Below, one piece after another: positions 1 through 8,925 of a stretch of 64,000 nt of DNA. This DNA comes from Aequorivita sp. UBA3180 (GTDB taxonomy: Bacteria; Bacteroidota; Bacteroidia; Flavobacteriales; Flavobacteriaceae). The stretch spans positions 1 to 64,000 of the forward strand of contig DEXQ01000010.1 of the NCBI GenBank assembly GCA_002364215.1. Reading direction: 5' to 3'. Under the pieces are notes generated by a model. The model was not told where the DNA came from. It was given only the letters and a program-made list of their open reading frames with translations, and made no database searches. Numbering within the stretch: the stretch's first letter is position 1; each line of letters opens with the position of its first letter. A program made the position numbers and the translations under genes.

Positions 1-33
1 GAAGCGCTTGATAAAAGAGTAATCACCAAATAA
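1..33 (+). CDS. C-terminal end of an upstream gene (partial)
   Basis: The first 33 bases read as ten sense codons (ending DKRVITK) and a TAA stop, followed 13 bases later by a strong rho-independent terminator. That placement suggests the tail of a gene whose body lies left of the window. Ten residues are too few to identify it, and the frame is inferred only from the stop-plus-terminator layout. Confidence 0.35.
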   Translation, partial: EALDKRVITK

Positions 34-46
34 CCAACCAAAAAGG

Positions 47-78
47 AAACCCCTTCAGCTTTTGCTGAGGGGGTTTTT
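47..78 (+). terminator. Rho-independent terminator
   Basis: A ten-pair stem (50-59 with 64-73, one T-G pair) closes a TTTT loop and is followed by five T residues. It ends the partial upstream gene and insulates it from the M3 peptidase gene downstream. Confidence 0.85.
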
Positions 79-117
79 GATTATAGCTATTTCACTGTAT
101 ACATCTTACCAATTATG

Positions 118-125
118 TATCTTTA
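118..125 (+). promoter_or_regulatory. Probable -7 element of the M3 peptidase gene
   Basis: TATCTTTA matches the Bacteroidota -7 consensus TAnnTTTG at seven of eight positions and lies 24 bases before the ATG. No clear TTG was seen at the -33 spacing, so this is a partial match. The same variant occurs before the GreA/B-like gene and the large TPR gene. Confidence 0.4.
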
Positions 126-149
126 CGTTTCTTATTAAAAATCAATAAA

Positions 150-2276
150 ATGAAAAAAGCAATTCCTTTATTTGCGTTAGCCCTTATGATTGTGGCTTGT
201 AACAATTCCAAAGAAAAAGAAAACCCGAATCAAACTGAAGAACAAATGAATGAGATTGAAAATCCATTACTTTCAGAAAGTACCTTGCCCTATGGTGCAC
301 CTGATTTTTCCAAAATAAAGGATGAACATTTTAAGCCGGCAATGCTGGAAGGAATAGAACAACAAAAGAAAGCCGTAGAAGCTATTGCCAATTCGGAAGA
401 TGAACCCACTTTTGAGAATACCGTTATTGCCCTTGAGAAAAGTGGTGAATTATTGAATAGATCTTCACAAATATTTTATGCACTTGCAGGTGCAAATACC
501 AATGAAGCCCTGCAGGCGATAGAGGAAGAAATGGCTCCGAAATTTGCTGCCCAAAATGATATGATTTATTTGAACGATAAACTGTTCAAGCGTTTTAAAA
601 CTCTTCACGATAAAAAAGAAACGCTAAATCTAGATGCTGAATCTTTAAAACTTTTGGAAGAATATTATGAGGATTTTGAAATAGCGGGCGCTAATCTTTT
701 TTCGGAAGATAAAGAAAAGCTTAAGCAATACAATGAAAAGATTGCTACACTAACTACTAAATTTGGAAAAACCCTTTTGGATGCCAACAATGACGGAGCA
801 GTTAACTTTACCAATAAAGAAGATTTGGCAGGTGTGAATGAAGACTTTTTGAAATCAAAAGAGAACAAAGATGGCGAGGGCTGGACAATTCCACTACAAA
901 ATACTACCCAGCAACCGTTATTGCAATCAATGGAAAATAGAGATAGTCGTGAAAGACTCTTTAAGGCTGCGTGGCATAGGGCAGATCAGGGAGCAAATAA
1001 TACTAGCGACATTATAAAAGAGCTAGTGGAAGTGCGTGCACAAAAAGCAAAACTTCTCGGCTTTAACAATTATGCCGAGTGGAGTCTTCAAAAAACCATG
1101 GCGAAAACCCCTGAGAAAGTAAATGAATTTTTTAGTGGTCTTATCGCAGCGGCTATATCAAAAGCACAAGCTGAGGCTGGTGAAATTCAAAAAATGATTA
1201 AAGCAAAAGGACAAAATTTCACTTTAGAACCTTGGGACTGGAATTATTATGCAGAAATGGTTCGAAAGGAAAAATATGATTTGGACGAAAACCAGATAAA
1301 ACCCTATTTTGAAATTAATAATGTATTGGAAAAGGGCGTTTTTTATGCAGCACAAAAACTATACGGCATTACATATAAACCTAGAACCGATATACCCACC
1401 TATCACGAGGATGTAAAAGTCTATGAACTTTTTGAGGAAAATGGGGAGCCATTGGGACTTTTTTATACAGATTATTTTGCGCGCCCAAGCAAGAGTGGTG
1501 GCGCTTGGATGGATAATTTTGTAACGCAATCCAAACTGTACAACAAAAAACCCGTTATATATAATGTTTGCAATTACCCAAAACCCGCAAATGGCGAACC
1601 TGCCTTGTTGACCTATGATGAAGTTGAAACCATGTTCCATGAGTTCGGGCATGCGCTGCATGGGTTTTTTGCAGACCAGCAGTATCCATCGCTTTCCGGT
1701 ACTTCGGTGGCTCGCGATTTTGTGGAGTTTCCTTCCCAGTTCAATGAAAACTGGGCGCTTTATCCAGAAATTCTTAAGAACTACGCACTTCATTATAAAA
1801 CGGGAGAGCCCATTCCACAAGCTTTGATCGATAAAATCAAAAATTCGGGAACTTTTAATCAAGGCTATAGCTTGACCGAAAACTTGGCTGCATCAAATCT
1901 GGATATGCAGTGGCATACCATTTCTTCCGATAAAAAAATAGACGATGTAAACGCTTTTGAAAAAGAGGCCTTGCACAACACCAAACTCGATGTGGTACAC
2001 GCGGTGCCTCCCAGATATCGCTCCACCTATTTCTCACATATTTTTGCGGGAGGATATGCTGCGGGCTATTATTCCTATTCGTGGACGGAGATGCTCCATC
2101 ACGACGCCTTCAACTGGTTTGAGACCCACGGAGGCCTGACCCGTGAAAATGGACAGCGCTTCCGTGATATGGTATTGTCTAGAGGAAATACGATGAATCT
2201 TGAGGAAATGTACAAGAATTGGTGCGGTAGTGATCCAAAAATTGCGCCAATGCTAAGAGCAAGAGGATTAAAGTAA
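150..2276 (+). CDS. dcp: M3 family metallopeptidase, dipeptidyl carboxypeptidase-like lipoprotein
   Basis: This is a 708-residue zinc peptidase of the thimet oligopeptidase/Dcp family (M3), expected to trim short peptides, often by removing C-terminal dipeptides. The zinc site HEFGH begins at His497 inside MFHEFGHALH, the family signature; the third ligand should be a Glu about 25 residues later. The N-terminus is a lipoprotein signal with the lipobox ending IVAC (Cys17), so the enzyme should sit in the periplasm or on the outer membrane. Length matches the family. The gene stands alone behind its own terminator and probable -7 element, and converges with an S46 peptidase. Dcp versus another M3 oligopeptidase cannot be settled from sequence alone. 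Confidence 0.93.
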   Translation: MKKAIPLFALALMIVACNNSKEKENPNQTEEQMNEIENPLLSESTLPYGAPDFSKIKDEHFKPAMLEGIEQQKKAVEAIANSEDEPTFENTVIALEKSGELLNRSSQIFYALAGANTNEALQAIEEEMAPKFAAQNDMIYLNDKLFKRFKTLHDKKETLNLDAESLKLLEEYYEDFEIAGANLFSEDKEKLKQYNEKIATLTTKFGKTLLDANNDGAVNFTNKEDLAGVNEDFLKSKENKDGEGWTIPLQNTTQQPLLQSMENRDSRERLFKAAWHRADQGANNTSDIIKELVEVRAQKAKLLGFNNYAEWSLQKTMAKTPEKVNEFFSGLIAAAISKAQAEAGEIQKMIKAKGQNFTLEPWDWNYYAEMVRKEKYDLDENQIKPYFEINNVLEKGVFYAAQKLYGITYKPRTDIPTYHEDVKVYELFEENGEPLGLFYTDYFARPSKSGGAWMDNFVTQSKLYNKKPVIYNVCNYPKPANGEPALLTYDEVETMFHEFGHALHGFFADQQYPSLSGTSVARDFVEFPSQFNENWALYPEILKNYALHYKTGEPIPQALIDKIKNSGTFNQGYSLTENLAASNLDMQWHTISSDKKIDDVNAFEKEALHNTKLDVVHAVPPRYRSTYFSHIFAGGYAAGYYSYSWTEMLHHDAFNWFETHGGLTRENGQRFRDMVLSRGNTMNLEEMYKNWCGSDPKIAPMLRARGLK

Positions 2277-2290
2277 AAAGGAATAGCTTA

Positions 2291-2343
2291 TTAAACTGCG
2301 AATCCACGAATAGTTTTAAAACTCTTCGTGGATTCGTAGTTAA
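2291..2343. terminator. Long hairpin between convergent peptidase genes
   Basis: The whole 83-bp gap between the two stops is dominated by one near-perfect inverted repeat: CGAATCCACGAA on the left pairs with TTCGTGGATTCG on the right, extended on both sides to about 25 pairs. It probably works as a bidirectional terminator. The arm sequence resembles short repeats found between genes in this group of bacteria. Confidence 0.7.
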
Positions 2344-2359
2344 TACAGTGATTTGATGC

Positions 2360-4528
2360 TTAATTCTTCTTTTTGCTTTTCGACTTTTCTTTCTTAGGAT
2401 GCACCAACTTCAACTCTTCAATTAAGTTGGTTGCGCCAGCATATTTATCCACTATAAAAAGTACATAACGAATATCAACCATGATGTTGCGGGATAGGGC
2501 AGGATCGTAATAATAATCGCTCATGGTTCCTTCCCAAACACGGTCAAAGTTCAAGCCTATAAGGTTTCCATGGGCATCAATGGCGGGACTTCCAGAGTTT
2601 CCTCCTGTAGTGTGATTAGTTCCAATGAAGTTAACAGGCATCTTGCCGTTTTCGCCATACTGTCCATAATCTTTTGTTTTGTATAGATCGATTAGCTTTT
2701 GGGGCACGTCAAACTCGTAATCACCTGGTACGTATTTCTGCATAACACCTTCAAGATGTGTAACGGGTTCGTAATAAATGGCATCGGCAGGGGAGTAGCC
2801 AGCAACTTTTCCATAGGTTACGCGAAGGGTTCTATTAGCATTTGGAAAAATGCGTGCATCTTTCGGACTCAATTCCAGCAAAGCCTTCATATAATCGCGG
2901 TGAAGACCGGAGATATTGAGTTCCAGTTCTTCATATTTTGGGGCTACTTTATCAAAATACGCATCGGCCATTTCCTGTGCCACTTTAAAACCTGCATCGT
3001 TGTTTAACTTTGCGATAACTGTTTCAGCATCTCCTTCCAATAATTTTTTTAAGGATTCATAATCTACAAATGCAGAATTGCTGTAAACATCTTTGGTTAG
3101 CATTGCGGCATTTATATTATTAAAGGAAGAAGGCAAAAACTGGGCAGGTACATTTTTTGCATACAGTGCAATCAAGGCTTCAAAAACCTCTTGGTCCACT
3201 TGCTTGCTGTAATCCTTATAATGGCTTTCTGCGCCTGTGATAAGATTGTTTCTTCGGTCTTCAAAAGATTGTGCTCCGCGGTTTTCATACACCTGTTTCA
3301 ATTGATAGGTTTGGTATGCCATTCGCAGCAATTCTACATTGCGTAACACGGTCTCTAAAAAGTACTCCCTAGCCAAGGCATAAGGCTCGATTTCGGTATA
3401 GTATTGTTCAAATTTTGGCAAAAGCTGTCCGTACTCCTGTTGCTTTCCTTTTTTGTTAATTTGTTCGGTAAGTTCGTTTTCTTGTTGTTTTTTAATGCCT
3501 ACAGCATTGCTTTTCGTTAAACCAAGCGTTTCTCCTTTCCACTTTTTCCAGTAATTGGCAATGCGGGCAAATTTGGAAGCATATTGAATTTTTATCTGCT
3601 GGTCTGCGCGCATATATTTATCTTGAATGGCCAAAGCGGCATCGCGAATGGCGATACGGGCGGGGTTTACTGTATTTATAACCTGTTCTATGGCAATGGA
3701 AGGTAAATACTCATCCGTAGTGCCGGGATAGCCAAAAACCAAGGTGAAATCGTTTTCTTCCACACCATCTAAGGAAATTGGCAAGAAGTGTTTGGGGGTA
3801 TAGGGTACATTGTCTTCGGAATATTCCGCCGGACGGTTGTTCTTGTCTGCATATATTCTGAAAAGTGAAAAATCGCCTGTGTGTCGTGGCCAGATCCAGT
3901 TGTCGGTATCGCTACCAAATTTCCCTATTGAGGAGGGGGGCGCACCCACCAGACGAACATCCTTAAAGGTTTCTACCACAAAAAGCATGTATTGGTTGCC
4001 TTCGTAAAAGGTACGTACGCGGTTTTCCTGCCAAGACTCTTTGGGCGAAGTACGCACTACTTCGGCAATATTCTCTTCTATTTTTTTCTGTTTATCCGCT
4101 TCGCCCATCTCCGGGGTAATTCCGGTCATTACTTGGGTAGTTACATCTTCAATCCGAACCATAAAACTAGCGGTAACCCCTGGGTTGGGAAGTTCTTCTT
4201 TTTGACTCATCGCCCAAAAACCGTTTTCTAAATAATCATTTTCCAAAGAGGAATGGCTTTGGATCTGCGAATACCCGCAGTGGTGGTTGGTAAGCAGAAG
4301 TCCTTGGTTGCTTATAATTTCGGAAGTGCAGCCGCCGTTAAAATGCGGAACGGCATCTTTTAGGCTGGCATTGTTAACGTCATAAATATCCTTAGCGGTC
4401 ATTTTCATGCCGAGGTTTGTCATTTCGGATGCGTTCATCCCTTCTAAGAGCGAAGGAATCCACATGCCGCCTTGTTGTGCAAAAAGAGGAAAGGATAGAA
4501 GAATAAAAAATAGTCGGAAAAGTTTCAT
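2360..4528 (-). CDS. S46 family dipeptidyl peptidase, DPP11 type (Asp/Glu-specific)
   Basis: A 722-residue secreted serine exopeptidase that releases N-terminal dipeptides. A Sec signal peptide ends near FAQQ, and the mature protein begins GGMWIPSLL, typical of S46. The chymotrypsin-like catalytic elements are visible: His in LLTNHHCG (residues 82-83) and Ser645 in GGNSGSP. In S46 the residue 18 positions after the serine sets P1 specificity: Gly in DPP7 (hydrophobic P1), Arg in DPP11 (acidic P1). Here it is Arg663 in GLNFDRVW, so DPP11-type activity is predicted. A Lys/Ser-rich tail ends the protein. It acts in the periplasm and complements the adjacent M3 peptidase in peptide use. Confidence 0.92.
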   Translation of the reverse strand: MKLFRLFFILLSFPLFAQQGGMWIPSLLEGMNASEMTNLGMKMTAKDIYDVNNASLKDAVPHFNGGCTSEIISNQGLLLTNHHCGYSQIQSHSSLENDYLENGFWAMSQKEELPNPGVTASFMVRIEDVTTQVMTGITPEMGEADKQKKIEENIAEVVRTSPKESWQENRVRTFYEGNQYMLFVVETFKDVRLVGAPPSSIGKFGSDTDNWIWPRHTGDFSLFRIYADKNNRPAEYSEDNVPYTPKHFLPISLDGVEENDFTLVFGYPGTTDEYLPSIAIEQVINTVNPARIAIRDAALAIQDKYMRADQQIKIQYASKFARIANYWKKWKGETLGLTKSNAVGIKKQQENELTEQINKKGKQQEYGQLLPKFEQYYTEIEPYALAREYFLETVLRNVELLRMAYQTYQLKQVYENRGAQSFEDRRNNLITGAESHYKDYSKQVDQEVFEALIALYAKNVPAQFLPSSFNNINAAMLTKDVYSNSAFVDYESLKKLLEGDAETVIAKLNNDAGFKVAQEMADAYFDKVAPKYEELELNISGLHRDYMKALLELSPKDARIFPNANRTLRVTYGKVAGYSPADAIYYEPVTHLEGVMQKYVPGDYEFDVPQKLIDLYKTKDYGQYGENGKMPVNFIGTNHTTGGNSGSPAIDAHGNLIGLNFDRVWEGTMSDYYYDPALSRNIMVDIRYVLFIVDKYAGATNLIEELKLVHPKKEKSKSKKKN

Positions 4529-4626
4529 TTGAGTGTTTTTTTAATTGTTGCAATATACTAAATAGAAATATTTATGAACGACAAATTAAATATTGATAAC
4601 GTTTTTGACGGTATGTTATAAAACGG

Positions 4627-4658
4627 ATGAAGTCCGATTTTTTTAAATCGGACTTCAT
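4627..4658 (-). terminator. Terminator hairpin after the lipoprotein gene
   Basis: A perfect 14-pair stem (4627-4640 with 4645-4658) with a four-base loop lies 25 bases past the stop of the leftward lipoprotein gene, with T-rich sequence following on the minus strand. Confidence 0.75.
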
Positions 4659-4682
4659 TTAAATTAGTTTTTGATAGTTTAA

Positions 4683-5222
4683 TTAGAGGCCACAGTCATC
4701 TAAACAGTATTCAAAATACATAGCCCAGCTATTGCCACCATAAGGTAGACCTGCTGCCCAGCCTGTTTCTGAACCTGTTGGGCCATTTACTTCCGCATGC
4801 GCTGCAATACATAGACAGTTTGGTAAATCGGATAAAGGAATACTGTAAGTATAGGTTGTAGTTCCGTTCGGATGGCTTGCCGAGTAAGGGAAATGTCCAA
4901 TACGTGGATTTCCGGATTTATTGGATGGCCGTTGGGAACAATCTCCTACAAAAAGGTGTGATGCGTTAAGTATCCAGTCCCCTTCCATGCTATAGGTGAC
5001 CAATAGGTTGTCTCCGTAGATTGCAACCTCTACATTTCCAGAATCGTAATGTTGTCCTGCCATAAGATCGACTTGAATGCAATAACCGTCACTCGTAGGT
5101 TCCTCTCTTGAAGCCACAATATCATCTGGTTGATTGATCAAAAGATTATCATTTTCGTTATCCCTAGAGCAACTGGAGATGAAAATTATACCTAAAAAAA
5201 GAATGAGTAATTTTGTTTTCAT
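4683..5222 (-). CDS. Secreted lipoprotein of unknown function
   Basis: A 179-residue protein with a lipoprotein signal (ISSCSRDNE; lipobox Cys19), so probably anchored in the periplasm or outer membrane. The mature part has several cysteines and the stretches GNPRIGHFPYSASH, CLCIAAHAEV and ETGWAAG...SWAMYFEYC. These recur, as far as I recall, in secreted proteins of Bacteroidota but have no function I can name. Cysteine pairs suggest disulfides. It is monocistronic, with its own -7 element and terminator. Confidence 0.8.
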   Translation of the reverse strand: MKTKLLILFLGIIFISSCSRDNENDNLLINQPDDIVASREEPTSDGYCIQVDLMAGQHYDSGNVEVAIYGDNLLVTYSMEGDWILNASHLFVGDCSQRPSNKSGNPRIGHFPYSASHPNGTTTYTYSIPLSDLPNCLCIAAHAEVNGPTGSETGWAAGLPYGGNSWAMYFEYCLDDCGL

Positions 5223-5249
5223 AATTTATTTGTTTAGAGGTTGTTAAGT

Positions 5250-5257
5250 CAAAGGTA
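5250..5257 (-). promoter_or_regulatory. -7 promoter element of the lipoprotein gene
   Basis: On the minus strand this reads TACCTTTG, a full match to TAnnTTTG, placed 28 bases before the ATG. No TTG at -33 spacing is evident. Confidence 0.55.
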
Positions 5258-5259
5258 AA

Positions 5260-5659
5260 TAAAAACTATTCATTTAATTTTATTTATTAAAATAATCGAT
5301 TAAATGTAATCTTTTATCGATAAAACACATTGATTGGTATCTTATATACGAATTAATTGTTAATAAATTAGAAAAATATAGTTTCAAAAGTTATTGAAAT
5401 TTATTAAGGTGATTTTTTTGTGTTCAATAGAAATAATTTCCAATATTTTTACTTCGGCACCTATATTTATATAGAACAATTTCACCCCTAGTATGTACAG
5501 TCAATGCCACCGTTCACACTTTTCTTTGAATGTTTTGCAATTGCTACAATATGCTAAATAGATATTCAGAATGCGTTTGATAATACGTTTTAAAAATATA
5601 TCGTTATTATGAAGGAAGAACTATATTAGCGTTCTATTACGTTATAATTCTCTTTTTTT
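5260..5659. other. AT-rich intergenic region without a recognised gene
   Basis: About 400 bases between two divergent secreted-protein genes. It is very AT-rich, with no open frame of note, no strong hairpin and no RNA gene that I can recognise. It must hold the promoter of the T9SS cargo gene, but no clean TAnnTTTG was seen next to that start. Confidence 0.5.
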
Positions 5660-7570
5660 ATGTCCTGGATTTTCAATGTGGTTTGGATATTAAGCCAGTT
5701 TCTTTCTACTACTTTAGTTACTCAAGCTTCCACAATCTTGGCATCTTCTGCTTTAAAGCCGCAGCCACCTACATTGCAATTTAAGTATTGTGATCCTGAT
5801 GGTGATGGTAAAATTGAGCTGAACCTTGAACAAATATCCCAGGAAGCGCTTAATTATTATGGTTTGGACCCTAACGATTCTGAAGCTATTTTAATCTGTA
5901 ACAGTGACGGTTCATACGTGAAGCTCAACAATCCTTCCCAAGAGCCTACCTTGGAATATATATGCCAAGTGGTTGGGCCCCTTACCGATATAGCTGTGAA
6001 TGATGTGGGAGATGTATTTGTAAATACCTTTCTATCTATTTATAAAATGGATGCCACAGATTGTTCCTATAGCTCGGTCTTTCCCGTGATTTATGGTGAA
6101 GTTTTAAACTCGCTTTCTTTTGATACTGGCGGAAATATGTACTTTGGTTTTGCAGATCACAGTAAGGTTTATAGATATGATGCCGATGGCTTGACAGATC
6201 CCTATGTATGGCATGATTTTGGACAGGGCAATGCGGGTGGCGATTTCGTGATGGTGGATGGCAAGCTTTACATTTCGTGGGACGACGGATCTTTTAATAG
6301 ACTTTATGAGGTAACGGTAGATGCAAATTACAATTACGTATCGCATATAGATAAAATGGAACTGCCAGAAGGTACCTACGGGTTGGCTAGTGAATTTGGG
6401 AGTCTTTACGGCGTAACTATTGACTGGCTCTACAGAATAAGACTAGACACTCATACTTTTGAATCTGTAATTTATAATACCTTCGGAAACGGGGACTGGT
6501 ACGGAGCAGCTGGACTACACGAAGGAATGATATTCAATGCGGCACTTTTTTCCAGTAGTTCAGATGCCAATAACAATACAAACCCTCTTCCACCACTTTG
6601 GACCAATACCCAGAGTGGGCAACAAACTATTTATGTGCGTATAGAAAATGAAACCACTGGGGAGTACGTAATACACCCAGTAATTATTACTGTAAATAAT
6701 ACTCCCCAGCTTACCCAGCCCGAAAATTTAATGCAGTGTAGCGATGATGAAGTGAACACGTTTGATCTGCAACTTGTGGAAGATGAGCTGTTGCAAAACG
6801 TTACTGAAAGTGTAGTGGTTAGCTACCATGAACTTCCAGAACACGCCGACTCTGGAACAGACCCACTCCCAGTATTATTTGAAATGGATGTTTCGCAAAA
6901 AACTATTTTTGTTAGGGTAAAAAACAGAAATAATGATTGCTATGCCGTAACGAATTTTCAATTAATTGTAAAGTCTTCTCCAGAATTGGCACCTTTGGTC
7001 ACCAATAGGACAGAGCGTAGCTTGAGCCAATGCTATATAACTCCAAGTGGTAGGGGTTATTTTATGCTTGATGAAATGTATCAACAAATTGTGATGGATG
7101 GTAATTCAAATTACATTTTGAAATACTATAGTTCCCTTTCAGATGCCCAAAACGGTTATAATAGAATTCCAAAGTTGTTTTATTCTGACGAGGGTAGTGT
7201 GTATGAGATTTTTGTAGCCGTGACCAATGATGATGGATGTACGTCTATTTCAAATTTCTTTTTGGATGGCAACTGCGTAAAATACACTTTGGACTTGGGC
7301 AGTATTAATTTTCCCAATTTTTTTACCCCTAACGGAGATGGTATTCACGACTTTTGGAATATTTATGGTGTTTCAGAAAAATTGCAGAAAGAAACAATTG
7401 TAACAATTTATGACAGATTCGGTAAAAAAATCTTCGGATTTAAACCATATAACATTATTGGTTGGGACGGAACTTATAATGGAAGGCCTATGCCATCCAG
7501 CGATTACTGGTTTGAAGTTGCTACACCTATAGGGGCAAGATTTACAGGGCATTTTTCCTTAAGGCGATAA
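5660..7570 (+). CDS. Secreted protein with T9SS type B (gliding motility) sorting domain
   Basis: A 636-residue surface or secreted protein. A hydrophobic N-terminal stretch (about residues 2-30) serves as export signal. The C-terminal ~90 residues form a type B T9SS sorting domain with the usual landmarks: FPNFFTPNGDGIHDFW, TIYDRFGKKIF, GWDGTYNGRPMPSSDYWF and a final GHFSLRR. The middle has a beta-propeller-like region that could bind a ligand and two Ig-like repeats with the DLQ...V...YH pattern common in adhesin-like cargo. In Flavobacteriaceae such tails are exported by the T9SS and stay on the cell surface with the help of SprF-type proteins. The exact role is unknown; adhesion is an inference. 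Confidence 0.85.
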   Translation: MSWIFNVVWILSQFLSTTLVTQASTILASSALKPQPPTLQFKYCDPDGDGKIELNLEQISQEALNYYGLDPNDSEAILICNSDGSYVKLNNPSQEPTLEYICQVVGPLTDIAVNDVGDVFVNTFLSIYKMDATDCSYSSVFPVIYGEVLNSLSFDTGGNMYFGFADHSKVYRYDADGLTDPYVWHDFGQGNAGGDFVMVDGKLYISWDDGSFNRLYEVTVDANYNYVSHIDKMELPEGTYGLASEFGSLYGVTIDWLYRIRLDTHTFESVIYNTFGNGDWYGAAGLHEGMIFNAALFSSSSDANNNTNPLPPLWTNTQSGQQTIYVRIENETTGEYVIHPVIITVNNTPQLTQPENLMQCSDDEVNTFDLQLVEDELLQNVTESVVVSYHELPEHADSGTDPLPVLFEMDVSQKTIFVRVKNRNNDCYAVTNFQLIVKSSPELAPLVTNRTERSLSQCYITPSGRGYFMLDEMYQQIVMDGNSNYILKYYSSLSDAQNGYNRIPKLFYSDEGSVYEIFVAVTNDDGCTSISNFFLDGNCVKYTLDLGSINFPNFFTPNGDGIHDFWNIYGVSEKLQKETIVTIYDRFGKKIFGFKPYNIIGWDGTYNGRPMPSSDYWFEVATPIGARFTGHFSLRR

Positions 7571-7643
7571 GCACTTTAATTTTTGGAAGTAAGTAATTAG
7601 TGAATGATTTTTGAAAAATTGCTTCGAATTATTTAGCGTGTGA

Positions 7644-8147
7644 TTATTTATAAATAATATTCAAAATTTCTATTTTTCTAACTTCCTTACCCAGTTTGAA
7701 TTGCACAATGTCCCCCACATTATTCCCTGTGAGGGCAACCGCTAGGGGAGCAACGAATGCAATTTTTTGCTTCGCAACATCAGCTTCGTCAACACCAACT
7801 ATCTGAAATGTTTGAGCAGAGGTGGAAGTGGAAATTTTATAGGTAACCGTGGCGCCAAAACGCACTTCATTTTTAGGTTGTTGGGTTGGTTCTAAAACTC
7901 TTGCGGAGGCAATGCGTTCGTTTAGTAAATCCAATTTGCCATTTATTACGGCCAACTCTATTCGGCGTTGTTGTTCATGCTTGGTAGGAAGCGTGGTACG
8001 CTCCTGTTCCAGTTGTTTGCGTTCGTTCAATAACAATTGCATTCCCATCGGAGTTACATAATTCGTTGCTCCGTTTGGCAGTGCGGCACGTGGAGGTATT
8101 ATGGGTGTTTCTTCTTGGTCTCCTTCTTTTACAAATCCTCGGCTCAT
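7644..8147 (-). CDS. GreA/GreB family transcription elongation factor-like protein
   Basis: A 167-residue cytoplasmic protein. It starts MSRGFVKEGDQEE and carries NYVTPMGMQLL, then a helical pair rich in Glu/Arg (residues 45-85, the Gre coiled coil), then a C-terminal FKBP-like domain with VRFGATVTY and IAFVAPLAVALTGNNVGD. In true Gre factors this last part is the SxLGxALLGxxxGD motif, and the match is good. Gre factors rescue backtracked RNA polymerase; family members of this subtype may act on polymerase in other ways. A TATCTTTA -7 element lies just upstream. Confidence 0.85.
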   Translation of the reverse strand: MSRGFVKEGDQEETPIIPPRAALPNGATNYVTPMGMQLLLNERKQLEQERTTLPTKHEQQRRIELAVINGKLDLLNERIASARVLEPTQQPKNEVRFGATVTYKISTSTSAQTFQIVGVDEADVAKQKIAFVAPLAVALTGNNVGDIVQFKLGKEVRKIEILNIIYK

Positions 8148-8162
8148 ATAATCTTTTATATA

Positions 8163-8170
8163 TAAAGATA
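8163..8170 (-). promoter_or_regulatory. Probable -7 element of the Gre-like gene
   Basis: The minus strand reads TATCTTTA, seven of eight matches to TAnnTTTG, 16 bases before the start codon. Confidence 0.45.
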
Positions 8171-8226
8171 CTTATTTTTAGATATTGAGAGTTTTTTTTG
8201 GAATTGTCAAAACAGATTAACATAGA

Positions 8227-8251
8227 AGAGGCTGTCTTTTAAACAGCCTCT
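8227..8251 (-). terminator. Terminator hairpin of the cupredoxin gene set
   Basis: AGAGGCTGT pairs with ACAGCCTCT around a seven-base loop, 22 bases beyond the cupredoxin stop. The T-run is poor, so strength is uncertain; it would end the leftward operon from 11.1 kb. Confidence 0.6.
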
Positions 8252-8272
8252 CTCATTAAAGGTGTAATTTTT

Positions 8273-8851
8273 TTACCGTTTTATCACTTTAAAAGTTGAT
8301 TGTAAATCTTCAGAAATTGCGTTTATAAAATACAATCCGCTCTCTAACTGGGACATATCAATTTCAGTGATATTGCCATTCGCGGGCCCCTGCGCTACAA
8401 GACTTCCCAAAGTATTGTAAATTTTATAATTGTCCAGCTTATAAAGAGAGGTTACGGTTACTTTATTTTGTACAGGATTGGGATAGAAAGAGATATTTTT
8501 TCTGAATTTATCCTCAACAGAAGCAATGTCTTCTACAGTTATCGTGCCTTCCATATTAGAGTGTACATCGCATTTATAGTCGTTTATACCAATTTGTGTA
8601 AATGTATAAGAAAACTGGGAGCCACTGCCAGTGAGAATACCACTGTCAAAATCTTCTTGGCTGCCAGATTCACTAGTAACGGAGTGGGGCACTTCATCTG
8701 TCCAAGTCCATCTTACCGTATCGCCCGGTCCAACGGTTATGCTTACATCTCCACTGGGCACACCGACGAACCAGTCTACGTCAAAAGTTGTTTGCGCAGT
8801 TGCCATAAAAGCGGTTAGCGAGATCACAAAAAATAGTTTGATTTTTTTCAT
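8273..8851 (-). CDS. Plastocyanin-like cupredoxin with T9SS type A sorting domain
   Basis: A 192-residue secreted copper protein. After a signal peptide ending TAQ, residues ~20-110 form a cupredoxin fold with type 1 copper ligands in the expected places: His in VPHSV, then Cys and His in CDVHSNM with Met three residues further. Residues ~120-192 are a type A T9SS domain (FYPNPVQNKVTV, KIYNTLGSLV, LESGLYFI, ending FKVIKR). The protein is thus a mobile or surface electron carrier exported by T9SS. It lies 74 bp after the DUF5777 gene in a set that also encodes a c-type cytochrome, so a redox role is likely; the partner is unknown. Confidence 0.88.
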   Translation of the reverse strand: MKKIKLFFVISLTAFMATAQTTFDVDWFVGVPSGDVSITVGPGDTVRWTWTDEVPHSVTSESGSQEDFDSGILTGSGSQFSYTFTQIGINDYKCDVHSNMEGTITVEDIASVEDKFRKNISFYPNPVQNKVTVTSLYKLDNYKIYNTLGSLVAQGPANGNITEIDMSQLESGLYFINAISEDLQSTFKVIKR

Positions 8852-8925
8852 AATATTTAGTTTTAGGTTAATATATACTCATTGTTAATTTTTATATTTC
8901 AGCGATCTTTTCTTAAAAATGCTAC

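Noticed and set aside
1359..1862. 167-codon open frame on the minus strand inside the M3 peptidase gene
   Set aside because: It is antisense to the conserved zinc-site region of a clear gene and its translation has no family features.
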